DNA of 64,000 nucleotides from Leptospira ainazelensis (GTDB lineage Bacteria > Spirochaetota > Leptospiria > Leptospirales > Leptospiraceae): contig NZ_JAFFPT010000078.1 of NCBI RefSeq assembly GCF_016918785.1, forward strand, positions 1 through 64,000, written 5' to 3'. Positions 32,518 through 45,620 of the stretch are shown piece after piece. The position numbers were made by a program, and so were the translations under genes. Each line of letters opens with the position of its first letter. Positions within the stretch are counted from its first letter, which is position 1. The notes under the pieces are model-generated. The model made no database searches and was not told the DNA's origin. It worked only from the letters and a program-made list of their open reading frames with translations.

Positions 32518-34149
32518 CTACTTTAGATAAATTGCAATCACTCCCGGTCTTGGGATCGAGTTTCCGCCTTGAGGCCAATGACTCGTCGGATTCCGATAGT
32601 CCTTTGTGGTTTCACCTGGATGTTGCACCGAGACAAACAATTCCTTTTCATCGGGAGTAAACCAGAGTCCGGTGAGTTCGGCTCCGACCGGAGCCGAGGC
32701 AAACTGAAACGCTTTCCCCGAGTCCGTTCCCGAAGTCGGAATCACGAACATTCCGTTGTTTCCAAATTTCTTATATACCGAACGATTGAGATTCTTTTGG
32801 GAAACGTCGGTCACCATCCAAAGATTTCCCCGTTTGTCAAAGGCGAGATTGTCGGGCGAGGCGAATCCGGACCCGCGTCCGCCCGCTGCGAATACTTCAA
32901 AGTCGAATTCTAAACCTGCGTGATTTCCGGATTTTTCCTGAATTCTTACGATCTGACCGAAAAAATTCCCGTGAGAATCGTTGTTCGTCATCGCGATAAA
33001 AACAGTCCCGTCGATCGGATGAATTTCTATGTCTTCCGGCCGATCCATCGGAGTCGCTCCGCAGATCTTCGCCGCCTCTCTGCAATGAACAAGAACGTCC
33101 GCCTGAGAATTGAATCTTCTTTTTCCGTTTTCTAATTTAGAATTTTTTAATACTTCATTGATTTCCAAATCGAGAGGAATCCAGGTTCCCTTCTCGAAAT
33201 CGGCCGCGTAAAGAATCCCTTCTTCCAAAAGACTCGAGTTCCCCGCTCCGTACGACGGATCATAAGAATTTTTTGATATATACTTATATACGAATTGATC
33301 CTTCGCGTCGTCGCCCATATAAACAACGAGTTTTCCCTCCGGAGACAAAACCAGAGCCGCGTTTTCATGGGAGAATCTTCCGAGTGCGGTATGTTTTACC
33401 GGTGTGGATTTGGGATCGAACGGATCGACTTCGATCACCCAACCGTAGTGGGCTTCTTGGCTGAGTTTACAGGATTCGATCACCCATTCCACGTTTTCTT
33501 CGCAGGAAAGAATCGTATTCCAAAACGTGGTTCCTCCAGCACAATTGGCGAAGGTTCCAAAAACGCGATTTGTGTTCCCTAACGCAGAACTACCGGCTGC
33601 GGGCCCCGTCATACGAAACTCGGTTAAGCCGTTGATTCTTCTTCCGTATTTCGAATCGGGAGACATCTTCCAGTCTCCATTCTCCTTAGATATCCGGAGA
33701 ACGGAACCGCCTAACGCATACAGGTGCTGTTCGATCTGTTTATCGGTCCTCAAATTCGGGCCTTGTTTCTGACTATCGTAGCCGTTTACGTAGTATTCCA
33801 ATACTCCGAGGGTCTCGTGATTGTTCCAAAGAAGACCGTTGTCTTTTTTTCCCTTAAAAGGAAGATAACAATTGAAATCGGAATTAAACCCGAACGTATC
33901 TCCTTGCGGATTGATACGATCTCCGAAGAGCGCGATCGTGCCGTATCGATATCCTTCGGGTAGAATCAAAGAATCCTGTTCTCTCGCGCCGACGGGTTGA
34001 AACTTAGGAAAGGAATTTTTGACGGTCGGAATGGAAGGTTTGTTATAAGTGCGTTTGCCGGAACCGAAAAGGTTCCCGGACTTTGCAAGAGCGAGCGCTC
34101 CGATTCCCTTCCCTAAGTATTCTAAAAACTGGGATCGAGTCAGTGTCAT
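32518..34149 (-). CDS. phoX: PhoX/DUF839-family phosphatase
   Basis: 543 residues. The N-terminus MTLTRSQFLEYLGKGIGALALAKSGNLFG resembles a Tat-type leader without a full twin arginine. The body has PhoX/DUF839 features: LLWNNHETLGVLEYY, ILSCEENVEW, GRFSHENAALVLSPEGKLVVYMGDD, RPEDIEIHPIDGTVFIAMTNN and FASPDNLAFDKRGNLWMVTDV (each in part). PhoX enzymes are Ca/Fe-dependent exported phosphomonoesterases; here the substrate is unknown. Converges with the STAS gene (7-bp gap). Confidence 0.85.
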   Translation of the reverse strand: MTLTRSQFLEYLGKGIGALALAKSGNLFGSGKRTYNKPSIPTVKNSFPKFQPVGAREQDSLILPEGYRYGTIALFGDRINPQGDTFGFNSDFNCYLPFKGKKDNGLLWNNHETLGVLEYYVNGYDSQKQGPNLRTDKQIEQHLYALGGSVLRISKENGDWKMSPDSKYGRRINGLTEFRMTGPAAGSSALGNTNRVFGTFANCAGGTTFWNTILSCEENVEWVIESCKLSQEAHYGWVIEVDPFDPKSTPVKHTALGRFSHENAALVLSPEGKLVVYMGDDAKDQFVYKYISKNSYDPSYGAGNSSLLEEGILYAADFEKGTWIPLDLEINEVLKNSKLENGKRRFNSQADVLVHCREAAKICGATPMDRPEDIEIHPIDGTVFIAMTNNDSHGNFFGQIVRIQEKSGNHAGLEFDFEVFAAGGRGSGFASPDNLAFDKRGNLWMVTDVSQKNLNRSVYKKFGNNGMFVIPTSGTDSGKAFQFASAPVGAELTGLWFTPDEKELFVSVQHPGETTKDYRNPTSHWPQGGNSIPRPGVIAIYLK

Positions 34150-34275
34150 ACGTCTAAGTTTTCAGAATCTAAAACGATCGCCATCCTGAATTTCCCGATC
34201 ACTTCCTATTTTATCTGGTTGTAATAATCCGAAGGCATTGAAAACTATCTGACAGAACTTGATTCTTTTTCTTCC

Positions 34276-34776
34276 ATGAATTCATCTTCCTATTCAACTC
34301 CGTTTTATAAAATTCTTTTCGTACTAGGGTTGGGTTCGATCCTTTTCTTTCTTCCTTTTTATCTGGTAGTCTCCGGAGAAAACAAACATCTCGATCGGAT
34401 TTATCAGAGTTTGAGAGAACCTGGCGCGACCGTCTTCGGGACGTTGACGGAATCGGTTCGAGTGGAGAAGTCGGGCAAACGCGCCTATCTAGTTTCCTAT
34501 CGGGTTCCAGACGAATCCGGAAAACTCCACGAGATCACGGAACAAGTCGACGAAAATCTCTATCAGAGACTTCGGGTCGGAGATAGTATCGAAATCCGCA
34601 GAAAAACTTTCGAAACCTTCGGTAAAATCCGCGTTTTGGCGAGAATCAAAAAGAATTCCCTTTTTATCAACGACTTCGATTTTTTGGAAATTTTCGCTCT
34701 GACCGGACTTTGTTTTTCGGCGGCTCTGATTTTGACCGGAATCTATTACGGAATCTTCAAGGGTCGGGCAGTTTGA
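34276..34776 (+). CDS. Two-TM protein, DUF3592-like
   Basis: 166 residues. Membrane helices at about 12-33 and 136-160 flank a periplasmic beta-rich domain ([59 protein letters not shown], residues about 52-110, shown in full pattern only) that resembles DUF3592. Function unknown. Its last 20 bp overlap the convergent gene at 34757-35290. Confidence 0.65.
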   Translation: MNSSSYSTPFYKILFVLGLGSILFFLPFYLVVSGENKHLDRIYQSLREPGATVFGTLTESVRVEKSGKRAYLVSYRVPDESGKLHEITEQVDENLYQRLRVGDSIEIRRKTFETFGKIRVLARIKKNSLFINDFDFLEIFALTGLCFSAALILTGIYYGIFKGRAV

Positions 34777-35290
34777 TAAAGAATGGATTTTCTTTCTTAA
34801 AAATCAACTGCACCTGATACGGCTCCATCACGTAACGGGCCGGATTCATCTCATAGGAAATATAACAGAAATACTTGTCATATATTATGATATACATATA
34901 TTCCTGAAACTTTATATGTTGCATCTGATTTTTAATTCCGCGCATCCAGATCGAATCCAGCTGTACTCGTTCGTAACGCACTCCTGCCGCCTTGATTTGT
35001 TTTAAATATTCCGGCGGGGTTGCGGGCTCTCTTCTTCTGAGCTCCAGCTTAAAGGAGCGGATGAGATTGTATTCTAACTTTGCCTTTTCTAAGGAATCGA
35101 TATCCGGAATCGTGCGGAAATAGTATTCGTAGTATTCCTTGTCTAAGGATGCGGCGTTTTTATGAGCCTCTCCGTTTTCTTCCGGAGCTCTGGAGATGGG
35201 TTGAGAGGTCGGAGCAGAAGGCTCCTCTGCGTAGAGGATTCCCGAAAGAATCAATAAAATAGAAAAAAATTGTTTCCGAAGTCGGTCCAT
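34757..35290 (-). CDS. Secreted hypothetical protein
   Basis: 177 residues from the ATG at 35290, chosen because a signal peptide ([23 protein letters not shown]) begins there; the frame is open to 35332. The mature part is charged and helical, then beta-rich ([21 protein letters not shown]). No domain recognised. It lies just downstream of htpG with 59 bp between, so it may be the last gene of the bat-htpG transcript. Confidence 0.6.
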   Translation of the reverse strand: MDRLRKQFFSILLILSGILYAEEPSAPTSQPISRAPEENGEAHKNAASLDKEYYEYYFRTIPDIDSLEKAKLEYNLIRSFKLELRRREPATPPEYLKQIKAAGVRYERVQLDSIWMRGIKNQMQHIKFQEYMYIIIYDKYFCYISYEMNPARYVMEPYQVQLIFKKENPFFIKLPDP

Positions 35291-35349
35291 AAAACGCACA
35301 TTATATGTATCGGACCGACTTTGGAATTCCAAGCTTTTTTTCCCGGTTT

Positions 35350-37179
<1,830 letters not shown>

Positions 37180-38844
37180 TTAAGTTTCCTCCCTTAATTT
37201 TTTAACGATTGTCTTTGCGATTCTTAGCAAATTCTTTTTCCCATCGGAGTTCAATCGACGGGAGATTTCGACAAAGTTGGATTCCGTCCGGGAAATGTTT
37301 GCCAGAAAGGAAGCGTCCGGTTCAGAGATCCCCTTTGACAGCAGAGATTGCTTTAATACCAAGCCTCTTTTGCTCCCTACCAACAAGTCAAGTTCTTTTA
37401 GTATCGGCCCTCCGGTGATCCGGAGGATGCCGGGAATCCAATCTAAGAATTGAAAACCGTTTTCATTTTTTTTCCAGCGAATCCAAATCGAAAGTGATGC
37501 CGAAAACAAAATCAAAAAAACGAGAGATAAGAATAAAACTCGTTTCGAAAAAACGGAAGACGCCCCTTCTTCAGTCTTTTCATCGATCGAAGGTTTTTTC
37601 CTTTTAGACTCGGCGAGCACTTCCACGGATGGGAATTCTAAAATCGAGTTTTTATAGGTTCCGGAATCAGGATCGAAATAGACAAAAACCTTGGATCCTT
37701 CCTTCCAGATTCCTTTTTTATCCATCGGAATCCCGTATTCGAATTTTGCAGTGGAATAAAATCCGTATTCCGAGTTTTCCAACTCGGTGAATTTCCAGGA
37801 CCGATATGTGTCATACAACGTGGCGTGCGGAAAACAATTTTTTCCGCCGTTACAGGAGGAGGAAAAAGGATCGGAAACGGAGGAAAGATTTCCTTCTCCT
37901 TCGATGATCACGGTGAGATAAAGTGTATCTCCCACGGCAATTTCGGAAGGATCGTTTTTGATTCTTATCTGAGTTTTAAACTTCCCCACTCCTCCGCTGA
38001 AATTTTCTTCTGTTTTTGGGAGCGGTCGCACCGAGATCTGATTCGGAATCGTGGAGACCGTCTTTACGTTGAAGTAGGATTGCAGTTGTCCTTCCAATGA
38101 GAACGTCGTTTTGCCGAGATAAAAATCACCGGGGCGAAGCGGGATGAGAGAATAGATTTCCTTATTGTAAACCGCGACGTCGTAGACGTTTCCTTCGTAT
38201 AAAATCTGTTCCGGAATTTTTACCGCGACTCCTGATAAAACCTCGCTTCTAAAATACGGAAACTGAATCGAGTCCGCGGGATTTCGATCGAAATAGGGTT
38301 TTCGTACGTCGCGATAATAAAGCGTAAAATATCCGATGATCGGTTCTCCGATCCAGGCTTGTTTTTTACTCGTCTGAAACAAAACGCGAAGATCCGCGTT
38401 TTCCGGAAGATCCTCTCCTTCGACTTGAAAGAATCGATCGAAAAAAGATCCTCCTCGACTTTTCGCGGTTTGTGTTCTTGCAAGCACCTGGACTTGAGTT
38501 GCGCCGGGAGTAAACGTTTTACCGTTGACCTCGATGCTCAGCGGCGGGAGTTCGAAGGTTCCTTGTTTGGAAGCCTTGATTCTAAACTTCAAAAGTCTTT
38601 TTCGAAAAACTTGAAAGTTGATGATCGTGGTATTCTCTTCGATACTCGCGTAAACAACGGTGATATCTCCGTTGGAAAAGGAATTCCGAGGGATCGTATA
38701 TTTAGAATTGAGATCCATCTCGAAAACGGCAAAGGATTCCTCTCCGAGATGAAACATGTTTCGCGTAACGTAGAATTTGGTTTCTTCCGCGCCGAGCGCG
38801 AACGCGCAAAAAAAGATTAAAACTGATAAAATCCTTTTCACCAA
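37180..38844 (-). CDS. batD: BatD, BAT-domain membrane protein
   Basis: 554 residues. Signal peptide (about 1-18), long periplasmic beta-sandwich region with BatD features ([22 protein letters not shown] at the start, [14 protein letters not shown]), a TM helix at about 428-450 and a cytosolic tail ending [11 protein letters not shown]. It probably works with BatA/B/C in an envelope complex. An older 'aerotolerance' role is not firmly supported in Leptospira. It overlaps batC by 7 bp. Confidence 0.9.
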   Translation of the reverse strand: MVKRILSVLIFFCAFALGAEETKFYVTRNMFHLGEESFAVFEMDLNSKYTIPRNSFSNGDITVVYASIEENTTIINFQVFRKRLLKFRIKASKQGTFELPPLSIEVNGKTFTPGATQVQVLARTQTAKSRGGSFFDRFFQVEGEDLPENADLRVLFQTSKKQAWIGEPIIGYFTLYYRDVRKPYFDRNPADSIQFPYFRSEVLSGVAVKIPEQILYEGNVYDVAVYNKEIYSLIPLRPGDFYLGKTTFSLEGQLQSYFNVKTVSTIPNQISVRPLPKTEENFSGGVGKFKTQIRIKNDPSEIAVGDTLYLTVIIEGEGNLSSVSDPFSSSCNGGKNCFPHATLYDTYRSWKFTELENSEYGFYSTAKFEYGIPMDKKGIWKEGSKVFVYFDPDSGTYKNSILEFPSVEVLAESKRKKPSIDEKTEEGASSVFSKRVLFLSLVFLILFSASLSIWIRWKKNENGFQFLDWIPGILRITGGPILKELDLLVGSKRGLVLKQSLLSKGISEPDASFLANISRTESNFVEISRRLNSDGKKNLLRIAKTIVKKLREET

Positions 38845-39530
38845 AAGACCTCTCTGTCCCGGCTCTTTCTGCTCTTTCTTCGAATCTGATTGAGATCTAA
38901 GGAATCCAAAATTCTTTTGGCTTCCTCTTCGGTTAACTTCCCTTTTTGATCACGGGGAGATTCTCCGATGACGTCCCCGTTTGAGGAAGGATCGTTTCTA
39001 TTCTGCGGTTGATTTCCTTTTTGTGAAGGAGAATTTTTCGGATTTTGATTGGAAGAATTCGGAGTCGAGTTCGGAGAATTTTTCGGAGGAGGATTTTGTC
39101 TGAGATACTCCAGATTTTTTCTGGCTTCTTTGAGATCGGGATTGAGTTTGAGGGCTTTGATGTATTCTTCCGCGGCTTTTTTCCGATCTCCCGCGCGCAT
39201 ATAACTGTTTCCTAAATTAAAGCGCGATCTCCACTGCAGTTCCGGTGAAGAAGAATTTGCCGACTTTTCAAAATGGCGGATCGCCTTGTCCAGATTTCCA
39301 GACTTAAACTCCGCGGCTCCTCGGTTGAACTCCAGTCGCGGATCTTCCGGGAAATAAGTTTCCGCCTCCTGGTATTTTCGCAAGGAATCGAGATATTCTC
39401 CCTGATTGTAGTGTTCCAATCCTTCGCCGATTCGATTGCCGCCCGGATCCAATTCCACCGCGCTGGCGGAGGCTGAAAAAACTAAAAAATACATAATTGC
39501 AGAATATTCTAATATACGAATCCGTTTCAC
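38838..39530 (-). CDS. batC: BatC, TPR protein
   Basis: 230 residues from the GTG at 39530, preceded by a very strong GGAGGAGG and overlapping the batB stop (GTGA). The longer frame to 39599 has no such site. A signal-like segment ([19 protein letters not shown]) precedes TPR repeats (about 40-145: [22 protein letters not shown] and similar), then a Pro/Asn/Ser-rich low-complexity linker ([15 protein letters not shown]...) and a short helical tail. Confidence 0.85.
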   Translation of the reverse strand: MKRIRILEYSAIMYFLVFSASASAVELDPGGNRIGEGLEHYNQGEYLDSLRKYQEAETYFPEDPRLEFNRGAAEFKSGNLDKAIRHFEKSANSSSPELQWRSRFNLGNSYMRAGDRKKAAEEYIKALKLNPDLKEARKNLEYLRQNPPPKNSPNSTPNSSNQNPKNSPSQKGNQPQNRNDPSSNGDVIGESPRDQKGKLTEEEAKRILDSLDLNQIRRKSRKSRDREVFW

Positions 39531-40570
39531 GCCGCGGCCTCCTCCTTTTTTTTGGAGAATAAAAACGCTTCCACAAAAACCCAATCCATGAGCATACAAA
39601 GAATCGCGGCAAATAAAAATTTACCCGAACCTTCGGCCCGTTTGAGATCTTTCTTTCTGGAATAAAGATTCTCCTCCAAAGAACGAATCTCCTTCTGAAA
39701 AGACTGCAAATCGGGTGGATTTGTTTCCAAAGAATACAAGGATCCGCCGTTCTTTCCCGCGAGTTCCCGTAAAAAAGCGGGATTCATCTTCGTCTGAATG
39801 ACTCCGGGAACGTTCGCATTCGGACTCAAGGTTCCGTCTTTCAAAAGATAACCGCTGAGACCTGACTCTTCGTCGTTGTATGCGATCGGTCCTCCGGCTT
39901 CCGTTCCCGTAGCCCAGATCTGAAAGTTCGCGGGAAAGGAAACGAGTTCAGGATCGTTCTGATCCTCCCCGTCGGTCACCAAGATAAGAATTCGATTGCG
40001 AAACACCTTCTCCGAGTTTAACAGATCTTCCGCTTTTTGAAAGGCCTTCTTTAAATCCGTTCCACGGTCTCCCACCATATCCACGTCCAATCCTCGGACA
40101 TAGTCGGAAAAAGCCGCCACGTCCGAAGTCATAGGACAGTATAAAAACGGACTCGCGGCAAAGACTATCATTCCAAAACGATTCCCCGCAAGCGAAGGTA
40201 ACATTCTCAGAAGAGTTTCCTTAAATTTTGCGAGTCGGGTCGGCGCGTTATCGATCGCCTGCATCGAAAGGCTGACGTCAACGAGAAAAAGAATGTCGAC
40301 TCCACGGAACGATTCCTCTTTTTTTTCGTCCTTATAATCCGTCTTCCAGCCCGCAAAAAAAATACAAATCAAAGTTATAAACAAAAGAACGATTCTCGCG
40401 GCAACAAGGCCGGCCTTTGGGAAGGAAGAAGTGCGTTCCAAGCCGGGATACTGGATTCTCCAATTTGAAATTTTATAAATCAAGTATATTCTAATACTCG
40501 AATATATGGACCAAAAAGCGAGGACCGCGTAAAAAATAGTCTTGAGATAGGACGAAAACTCGTGACTCAT
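39527..40570 (-). CDS. batB: BatB, von Willebrand factor A protein
   Basis: 347 residues: two N-terminal TM segments, a VWA domain (about 88-290) with the MIDAS motif [10 protein letters not shown] (D-x-S-x-S), later [10 protein letters not shown], and a C-terminal TM helix (about 315-337). VWA/MIDAS domains bind metal and partner proteins. It overlaps batA by ATGA and batC by GTGA. Confidence 0.92.
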   Translation of the reverse strand: MSHEFSSYLKTIFYAVLAFWSIYSSIRIYLIYKISNWRIQYPGLERTSSFPKAGLVAARIVLLFITLICIFFAGWKTDYKDEKKEESFRGVDILFLVDVSLSMQAIDNAPTRLAKFKETLLRMLPSLAGNRFGMIVFAASPFLYCPMTSDVAAFSDYVRGLDVDMVGDRGTDLKKAFQKAEDLLNSEKVFRNRILILVTDGEDQNDPELVSFPANFQIWATGTEAGGPIAYNDEESGLSGYLLKDGTLSPNANVPGVIQTKMNPAFLRELAGKNGGSLYSLETNPPDLQSFQKEIRSLEENLYSRKKDLKRAEGSGKFLFAAILCMLMDWVFVEAFLFSKKKEEAAA

Positions 40571-41505
40571 ACGTAATACCGAAAGACAAACGATCGTAAA
40601 ATAAGATCCAGGAGTAATACAGCAAGAGCGCGATAGAGCCAGAGTTCGTATTCGGTTTCCCTAACTTCCTTCGGAGGAGCGGCCAACGGATCCTTTTCTA
40701 AAGAATCGATGGAGGCGAGAACTTCCTTCATTTCCTCGGGATCTTCCGCCCGAAAAAACTGACCGCCGGTGTTTGCGGAAAGCTCCTGTAAAATTTCGAA
40801 GTTGATCTCGTATGAACTGTCTTCCTTTCCGATCCCGATCGAATAAATTTTGGCTCCGATATGTTCCGCGAGATCGGTGGCAGTGACCGGATCGATCTTA
40901 CCCGTATTGGAAACTCCGTCCGTGATCAGAACGATGACCCTTGAACGAGCGCGAGAGGCTCGTAGACGATACGTGGAGAGAATGATGGCGTCTCCGATGG
41001 CCGTCCCCTGCTCCGCAACGGTTTCCTCCTCAATCGTGCCCAGAATCTCGTTTAAAGACTCCCTATCTCCGGTTAGAGGCGCCTGCAAATACGCGGCTCC
41101 GGCAAAAACCACAAGACCAAGACGATCGTTCTGACGTTTTTCGATAAAACGTCGAAGGAGTTTTTTGGAAACTCCCAGTCTTGTTTCCGGAAGAAAGTCG
41201 CGGCTTCTGGACATCGATCCGGATACGTCGAGAGCGATCATGATATCCACTCCTTCCTTTTCATCCGGAAGAAAGGTCGTTTTTTTTCCGGGTCCGGCAA
41301 GAGCGACGATGAGAAAGCTGAGTGCGATCGGACGAAGTAAAGGAAGAAGAATTCCGAATCTTTCCATCTTCGAAAAAGAACCCGTTCTTCTTCCCGGAAG
41401 ACGAACCTCCATCCTCCGAAGATACATTCTTCTTTGATAATATATCAGAGTCCAGATCCAGACCGGGGCAAAAAATAAAAAAGCGTAAGGATATTCAAAA
41501 TTCAT
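40567..41505 (-). CDS. batA: BatA, von Willebrand factor A protein
   Basis: 312 residues: N-terminal TMs (about 7-25 and 55-73), VWA domain (about 85-275) with [15 protein letters not shown] and [11 protein letters not shown], and a C-terminal TM (about 288-310). Paralogue of BatB. Overlaps its neighbours on both sides by ATGA, consistent with a translationally coupled operon. Confidence 0.92.
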   Translation of the reverse strand: MNFEYPYAFLFFAPVWIWTLIYYQRRMYLRRMEVRLPGRRTGSFSKMERFGILLPLLRPIALSFLIVALAGPGKKTTFLPDEKEGVDIMIALDVSGSMSRSRDFLPETRLGVSKKLLRRFIEKRQNDRLGLVVFAGAAYLQAPLTGDRESLNEILGTIEEETVAEQGTAIGDAIILSTYRLRASRARSRVIVLITDGVSNTGKIDPVTATDLAEHIGAKIYSIGIGKEDSSYEINFEILQELSANTGGQFFRAEDPEEMKEVLASIDSLEKDPLAAPPKEVRETEYELWLYRALAVLLLDLILRSFVFRYYV

Positions 41506-42371
41506 GATTTATCCCAGGTGTTTTTCCAGTGAGAAAATTTGTCTTCGGCGTCTTCTTTGGTGAGAAAGGATTCTCCTGGTTTGAATTTTTTTTCGGTTAA
41601 GAATTTTCTCCAAGACTGCAGTTCTCTTTCTTCAAAAGGAAATTGATCGTATAAAAATCGAAAGAGTTCCGCTTCGGTAAACGCCGAAGTTTTTTTTCCC
41701 GAAAGATTCGCCGTTTTTTCCCGGATATAACCGGACAAAAGTCTCGCAAATTCCCTCGCAGGGATCCGGTCTTTTTTTAAAAGTTCTTGGAGACGGATTT
41801 CATAAACATCCATTCTTTCCAGTTGTGGAGTCGTTTGTACGATCGCGTCCATCGGCGAGGATTGTCCCGCATACAATCGATACGCGTAAATTCCGAACGC
41901 GAGAAGAATTCCGAAAAGAATTAGAAACACAAGAAGTCTTCCCAGATACGATCCGGAAAAATTCAACGGAGGAATGATATCGGATGGGCCGGTATCCGAA
42001 TCGGAAAGCGCCGAATTTACGAATACTTTTTTTTGCGAGGATTCTCGTTTTCCGTTGGAAAGAATCCAGGAAACCGGAATCGGAAATTCTCCCGTTGCGT
42101 AAAAAGAAATTTCAAGCGCAATACTCGTATCCTTTTTTTCGGAGAGAAGAACTTCGAACCAGGGAAGATCGGAAACTCCTTCCGCAAAATGAATTCCGAC
42201 CTGGGGCGCTACGATCTCCTTGATTTCTCCGGCGGACCACTTGAGTTCGTAACGCACCTTCTGCGCGACCAAAACCGTTTCGGGGGAAAGAGTTTCGACC
42301 GCTTCCCCCGCGAGCGAGGAAGTAAGGATTAGAATCCAAGAATATACGATCATTTGAATTCTTTTTTTCAT
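41502..42371 (-). CDS. BAT-operon membrane protein
   Basis: 289 residues from the ATG at 42371, which overlaps the DUF58 gene stop (ATGA). The frame is open to 42809, but that stretch lies inside the DUF58 gene and is a shadow. Signal peptide ([22 protein letters not shown]), periplasmic beta domain (about 25-135), TM helix (about 145-167) and a cytosolic helical domain (about 180-289: [33 protein letters not shown] in part). The layout matches the uncharacterised protein usually between DUF58 and batA. Confidence 0.8.
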   Translation of the reverse strand: MKKRIQMIVYSWILILTSSLAGEAVETLSPETVLVAQKVRYELKWSAGEIKEIVAPQVGIHFAEGVSDLPWFEVLLSEKKDTSIALEISFYATGEFPIPVSWILSNGKRESSQKKVFVNSALSDSDTGPSDIIPPLNFSGSYLGRLLVFLILFGILLAFGIYAYRLYAGQSSPMDAIVQTTPQLERMDVYEIRLQELLKKDRIPAREFARLLSGYIREKTANLSGKKTSAFTEAELFRFLYDQFPFEERELQSWRKFLTEKKFKPGESFLTKEDAEDKFSHWKNTWDKS

Positions 42372-43198
42372 TTTGAAAAATACCGCATTATTTTCTTCGG
42401 ATCCAATTCCGATTCGGTAAGATCCAAGAAAGAGCCTTGAAAAAAAGAATTTAAAGTTTTTGTTTCGTATTCGGGAGAGAGGGTTCTTGCAAAAAGGCCT
42501 CCGCTTTTTTCCTCGGGATCTCTTGTGTAAAAAAAGGAAAGTATGGACTTCGGAGTTTCCATTTCGATCGGATCTCGAAAACGAATCGCGTGGAGAGAAT
42601 AAAGTTTTTTCAGACTCGAATATTTTTTGAGAGCTCCGATTCCGATGAAGTCGCTTAACAAATATACTTCGGCGTGTCTGTGGACCCGATTTTTTAGATA
42701 TCGAAACGGTAAAAGAGGATCGGAGATTCTTTCGACCGATTTTTTTTTCGATATTTTTTGGAGCGTGGGGAGAAGTTCGTCTCGGGATCGGAGAAAGTCG
42801 GTTTCCCATTCCACCTTATCGCTGAAAAGAACGATCTTGACACGATTCCCTTTTTGGACATAGAGTAAGGAAAGAAGAGCTAAAACTTGAAACGCATTTT
42901 CAGAACGTGAGAATTCTCCGGAACCGAATTCCATAGAACTTGAGATATCGTAAAAAAGAATCGCTTGTCTTTCTTTTTCTTCGTAGAATTCCCTTACGTA
43001 GAGTTCGCCAAAACGGGAAGTCACGTTCCAATCGATCAAACGAGTGTCGTCGCCGAAACTGTAGAGACGAACGTCCTTAAAGTCGAGCCCCCTTCCGCGT
43101 TTCGAACTCTCGGCGCTTCCCGCTTTTTCCCGAAAGGACCGCGTTCTACGACCCAACTCGAGGTTCGAAAGAATGGATAAGAATTCTTTACGAATCAT
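42368..43198 (-). CDS. DUF58 protein of the MoxR/BAT system
   Basis: 276 residues. The DUF58 signature is intact: [52 protein letters not shown] (VWA-like DxSxS; segments in part). DUF58 proteins are usual partners of MoxR AAA ATPases. It starts 9 bp after the moxR stop and overlaps the next gene by ATGA. Confidence 0.9.
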   Translation of the reverse strand: MIRKEFLSILSNLELGRRTRSFREKAGSAESSKRGRGLDFKDVRLYSFGDDTRLIDWNVTSRFGELYVREFYEEKERQAILFYDISSSMEFGSGEFSRSENAFQVLALLSLLYVQKGNRVKIVLFSDKVEWETDFLRSRDELLPTLQKISKKKSVERISDPLLPFRYLKNRVHRHAEVYLLSDFIGIGALKKYSSLKKLYSLHAIRFRDPIEMETPKSILSFFYTRDPEEKSGGLFARTLSPEYETKTLNSFFQGSFLDLTESELDPKKIMRYFSK

Positions 43199-43207
43199 AA
43201 AGGACGT

Positions 43208-44197
43208 TTAAGGAACCGGAGTCGCCTCGACCACGGTTTTGATCAGAGATTCCACGTCCAATTCTTCCGAAATGGCTTCAAAGGTGAGAAGAATTCTATG
43301 TCTCAATATTTCCACGAGTGAAACTTTGACGTCTTCGGGAATCACGTAAGTCCTTCCGTTAAGGAGCGCATTCGCTTTAGAACTTTTTAATATACTCAAA
43401 GAAGCTCTCGGAGAAGCGCCGTGACGGATATAAGGAAGGAGTTCCGGAATCGTCCTTTCCTCGGGTCTTGTGTTTCTTACAAGACGAACGATATACGATT
43501 TGATCTTCTCCTCGATAAAGACGTTATCCAAAAGCGAAGACAGTTTTAGAATATCTTTCGAAGTTACTACCTTTTTGATCTTCCCGTTCTCCGTATTCAA
43601 ACGTCCGTGTTGTTCGAGGATTGCAATTTCTTCTTCAAGCGCCGGATAACCTACGTTGACCTTCATAAAAAATCGATCCATCTGCGCTTCGGGGAGAGGG
43701 TAGGTTCCGTCTTGATCGATCGGGTTCTGAGTCGCGATCACGAGAAAAGGCCTGTCGAGTTTGTAGGTTTTGTCTCCGATGGTGATCGTCTTCTCTTCCA
43801 TACTTTCCAGGAGAGCCGATTGAACCTTTGCGGGCGCACGATTGATTTCGTCGGCGAGCAAAACCCCCGTGAAAACCGGACCCTTTCTCGTTTCAAACTC
43901 GGTCGTCTTCGGATTAAAAACTACAGTTCCTACAAGATCGGCCGGCAACAAATCCGGGGTAAACTGGATTCTTTTAAAATCCAAATCCAAAGCGGAAGCG
44001 AGAGATCTTGCGAGTAAAGTTTTTGCAAGCCCCGGCATCCCTTCCAAGAGGACGTGACCTTGACAGACAAGACATACGAGGACGTTTCGGATGACCTCGT
44101 CTTGTCCGGTAATTTCCTTACTCAATTCTTTCTTAAGAGTTTCCAGAGTGATCCTGGCAAACTCGACGTCTTCTCCAGATAGAAGATCTTTTTCCAT
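43208..44197 (-). CDS. moxR: MoxR-family AAA+ ATPase
   Basis: 329 residues. Walker [16 protein letters not shown], Walker [25 protein letters not shown], sensor-1 [25 protein letters not shown] and sensor-2 region [21 protein letters not shown] (segments in part). MoxR proteins act as chaperone-like ATPases with VWA partners, here probably DUF58, BatA and BatB. First gene of the eight-gene operon running to htpG; the upstream gap 44198-45005 should contain the promoter. Confidence 0.93.
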   Translation of the reverse strand: MEKDLLSGEDVEFARITLETLKKELSKEITGQDEVIRNVLVCLVCQGHVLLEGMPGLAKTLLARSLASALDLDFKRIQFTPDLLPADLVGTVVFNPKTTEFETRKGPVFTGVLLADEINRAPAKVQSALLESMEEKTITIGDKTYKLDRPFLVIATQNPIDQDGTYPLPEAQMDRFFMKVNVGYPALEEEIAILEQHGRLNTENGKIKKVVTSKDILKLSSLLDNVFIEEKIKSYIVRLVRNTRPEERTIPELLPYIRHGASPRASLSILKSSKANALLNGRTYVIPEDVKVSLVEILRHRILLTFEAISEELDVESLIKTVVEATPVP

Positions 44198-44336
44198 ATT
44201 GTAAGAATCGGAGAACCTGGGATCTGCTTCAAGCGAATTCCCTCGAACGCGCCGCGCTTACTTGGTCGGTTCTTCTTTTACGGGGAGAGATTTCCGAAGA
44301 AAATCGGATCTATGAAGTCAAGAAAATTCTTTTAGG

Positions 44337-44356
44337 TTTGTCGGAGTTCCGACAAA
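44337..44356. repeat. Short palindrome TTTGTCGGA-GT-TCCGACAAA
   Basis: A 9-bp perfect stem with a GT spacer. The same layout recurs at 44642-44657 and 44775-44792, and in copy A at 26566-26581. Confidence 0.6.
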
Positions 44357-44431
44357 GGAATTTTGGAAAATCGTCCTTGCGAGAACGGCTTTTCTGTGCT
44401 CGAGAAAAATCTCACGATTTTTTTCCCTGCA

Positions 44432-44559
44432 ACGCGATCCATAGAGAGCGTTGCATTGAGTTCACGCGATCCATAGAGAGCGTTGCATTGAGTTCACGCG
44501 ATCCATAGAGAGCGTTGCATTGAGTTCACGCGATCCGTAGAGAGCGTTGCATTGAGTTC
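44432..44559 (+). repeat. 32-bp tandem repeat, 4 copies
   Basis: Four head-to-tail copies of a 32-bp unit beginning ACGCGATCCATAGAGAGCG; the fourth differs by one base (CCG for CCA). The units are contiguous, so it is not a CRISPR array. Each unit has short arms ACGC ... GCGT. Likely a variable-number locus in the moxR upstream region. Confidence 0.95.
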
Positions 44560-44639
44560 ACGCCACTCCACCCAATCAGCATAACCTTACCCACAAGTTA
44601 AAAAGGCGATTTCGAATCAGGGCGATCCCAATCAAAATT

Positions 44640-44831
44640 TTTGTAGGAGTTCCTACATTCGAGACTTTTTACTTGCAAAAAATTGATTTTATGATAGAGC
44701 AAAGCCACCCGGAGTTTTCCGCCTCCCGCCCCTCCACCCAAAAATTCAGGGCGGGGCTTTCGTTTCACGGAGGATTGTCGTAGTTACGACAAATTCCTTT
44801 AAGATTCAGTCCACTTTGTGGGTAAGGTTAT
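44640..44831 (-). repeat. Dispersed intergenic repeat, copy B
   Basis: Reverse-oriented copy of 26390-26584, about 190 bp. It contains hairpins TGTAGGA-GT-TCCTACA (44642-44657) and TTGTCGTA-GT-TACGACAA (44775-44792). Compared with copy A, the base of the second stem changes from C-G to T-A on both sides, a compensatory difference. Confidence 0.85.
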
Positions 44832-45005
44832 AACCCGATCAGGGTGGGGCGGGGCCGCGATCGTTTCACTGAAAAATCGTCGGACCTACGACGGATTTTT
44901 TGGAAAGGATGACTCTTGCGACAAGAGATTCTTCGTTTCTCCTCGAATAACGGAAGAGCGTCGCCTCGAAGGATTTCGGAAGAAATCATATCGAGGAAAG
45001 AAAAC

Positions 45006-45620
45006 TTATCTCTTCGCGTCCCAGTTCCCGGAGCTGTTGTTCCCTCGATAGGTTCCGGAGATCGAGCGCCCTTCCAACACTCCGGTATATTTTTGGGAAA
45101 AAGGAACATTACTTCCGATCTCCGAACATTTCACACCCGAACAAGATCTTACAAATTGAATCTGATTCCCTTTTATAAAAGGCCCTCCGACGAGTTCCCA
45201 TTTTCCCTTTCCCCAATTGGAGAATTTTAGATTTCCATAGAGGCGACCATTCTTACCTCCGAAAAGTTGAAGAACTCCCTTGTGAGGGCCGACCGTGAGC
45301 TGATAGGTTCCGACGAAAAGTTTATCATTCGAAGAGAGTTCCGCAGAGGTCGTTGGAGTTTCTTCGGGAAAAAACTCGATCTTTTCCACAGTTTCCATGG
45401 AGATCTCTTGATCCGGGTCTCTCAGCTTTATCGTATTCTGATCCAGAAATACCAAGGTGCCTTGGGTAAAAGAACCGTTATAAGTCACCTTTGCCGATCG
45501 ATGTATTCCCGATCCGCAGGTTCTTAAGAAAAAGCCCAACAGAAAAAATAAAACGGCGATGGAAATCCAAATCGTAAGATCCCTTCTCCAAAAAGATCGG
45601 GAAACTGTTTCAGTGTTCAT
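45006..45620 (-). CDS. Membrane-anchored hypothetical protein
   Basis: 204 residues: TM helix at about 15-34 ([18 protein letters not shown]), then an exported domain. A segment [20 protein letters not shown]...[10 protein letters not shown] resembles short SH3-like segments that precede 'I..V..I.f' strands in Leptospira envelope proteins. The C-terminal part ([32 protein letters not shown] ... [14 protein letters not shown], shown in part) has a repeated glycine-rich beta pattern. Function unknown. Confidence 0.65.
   Translation of the reverse strand: MNTETVSRSFWRRDLTIWISIAVLFFLLGFFLRTCGSGIHRSAKVTYNGSFTQGTLVFLDQNTIKLRDPDQEISMETVEKIEFFPEETPTTSAELSSNDKLFVGTYQLTVGPHKGVLQLFGGKNGRLYGNLKFSNWGKGKWELVGGPFIKGNQIQFVRSCSGVKCSEIGSNVPFSQKYTGVLEGRSISGTYRGNNSSGNWDAKR

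Larger units (their letters stand above)
44198..45005. other. 808-bp repeat-rich intergenic region
   Basis: Contains a 9-bp stem hairpin (44337-44356), a 32-bp tandem repeat (44432-44559) and the dispersed repeat copy B (44640-44831). No credible gene; the 77-codon frame at 44818-45051 overlaps the repeat and lacks coding character. The moxR promoter must be near 44200-44330. Confidence 0.7.

Noticed and set aside
42372..42809. N-terminal extension of the BAT-operon protein
   Set aside because: It overlaps the DUF58 gene in another frame; the ATGA junction at 42368-42371 and the signal peptide define the start.
44432..44559. Possible CRISPR array
   Set aside because: The 32-bp units are directly contiguous, with no spacers and no cas genes nearby.
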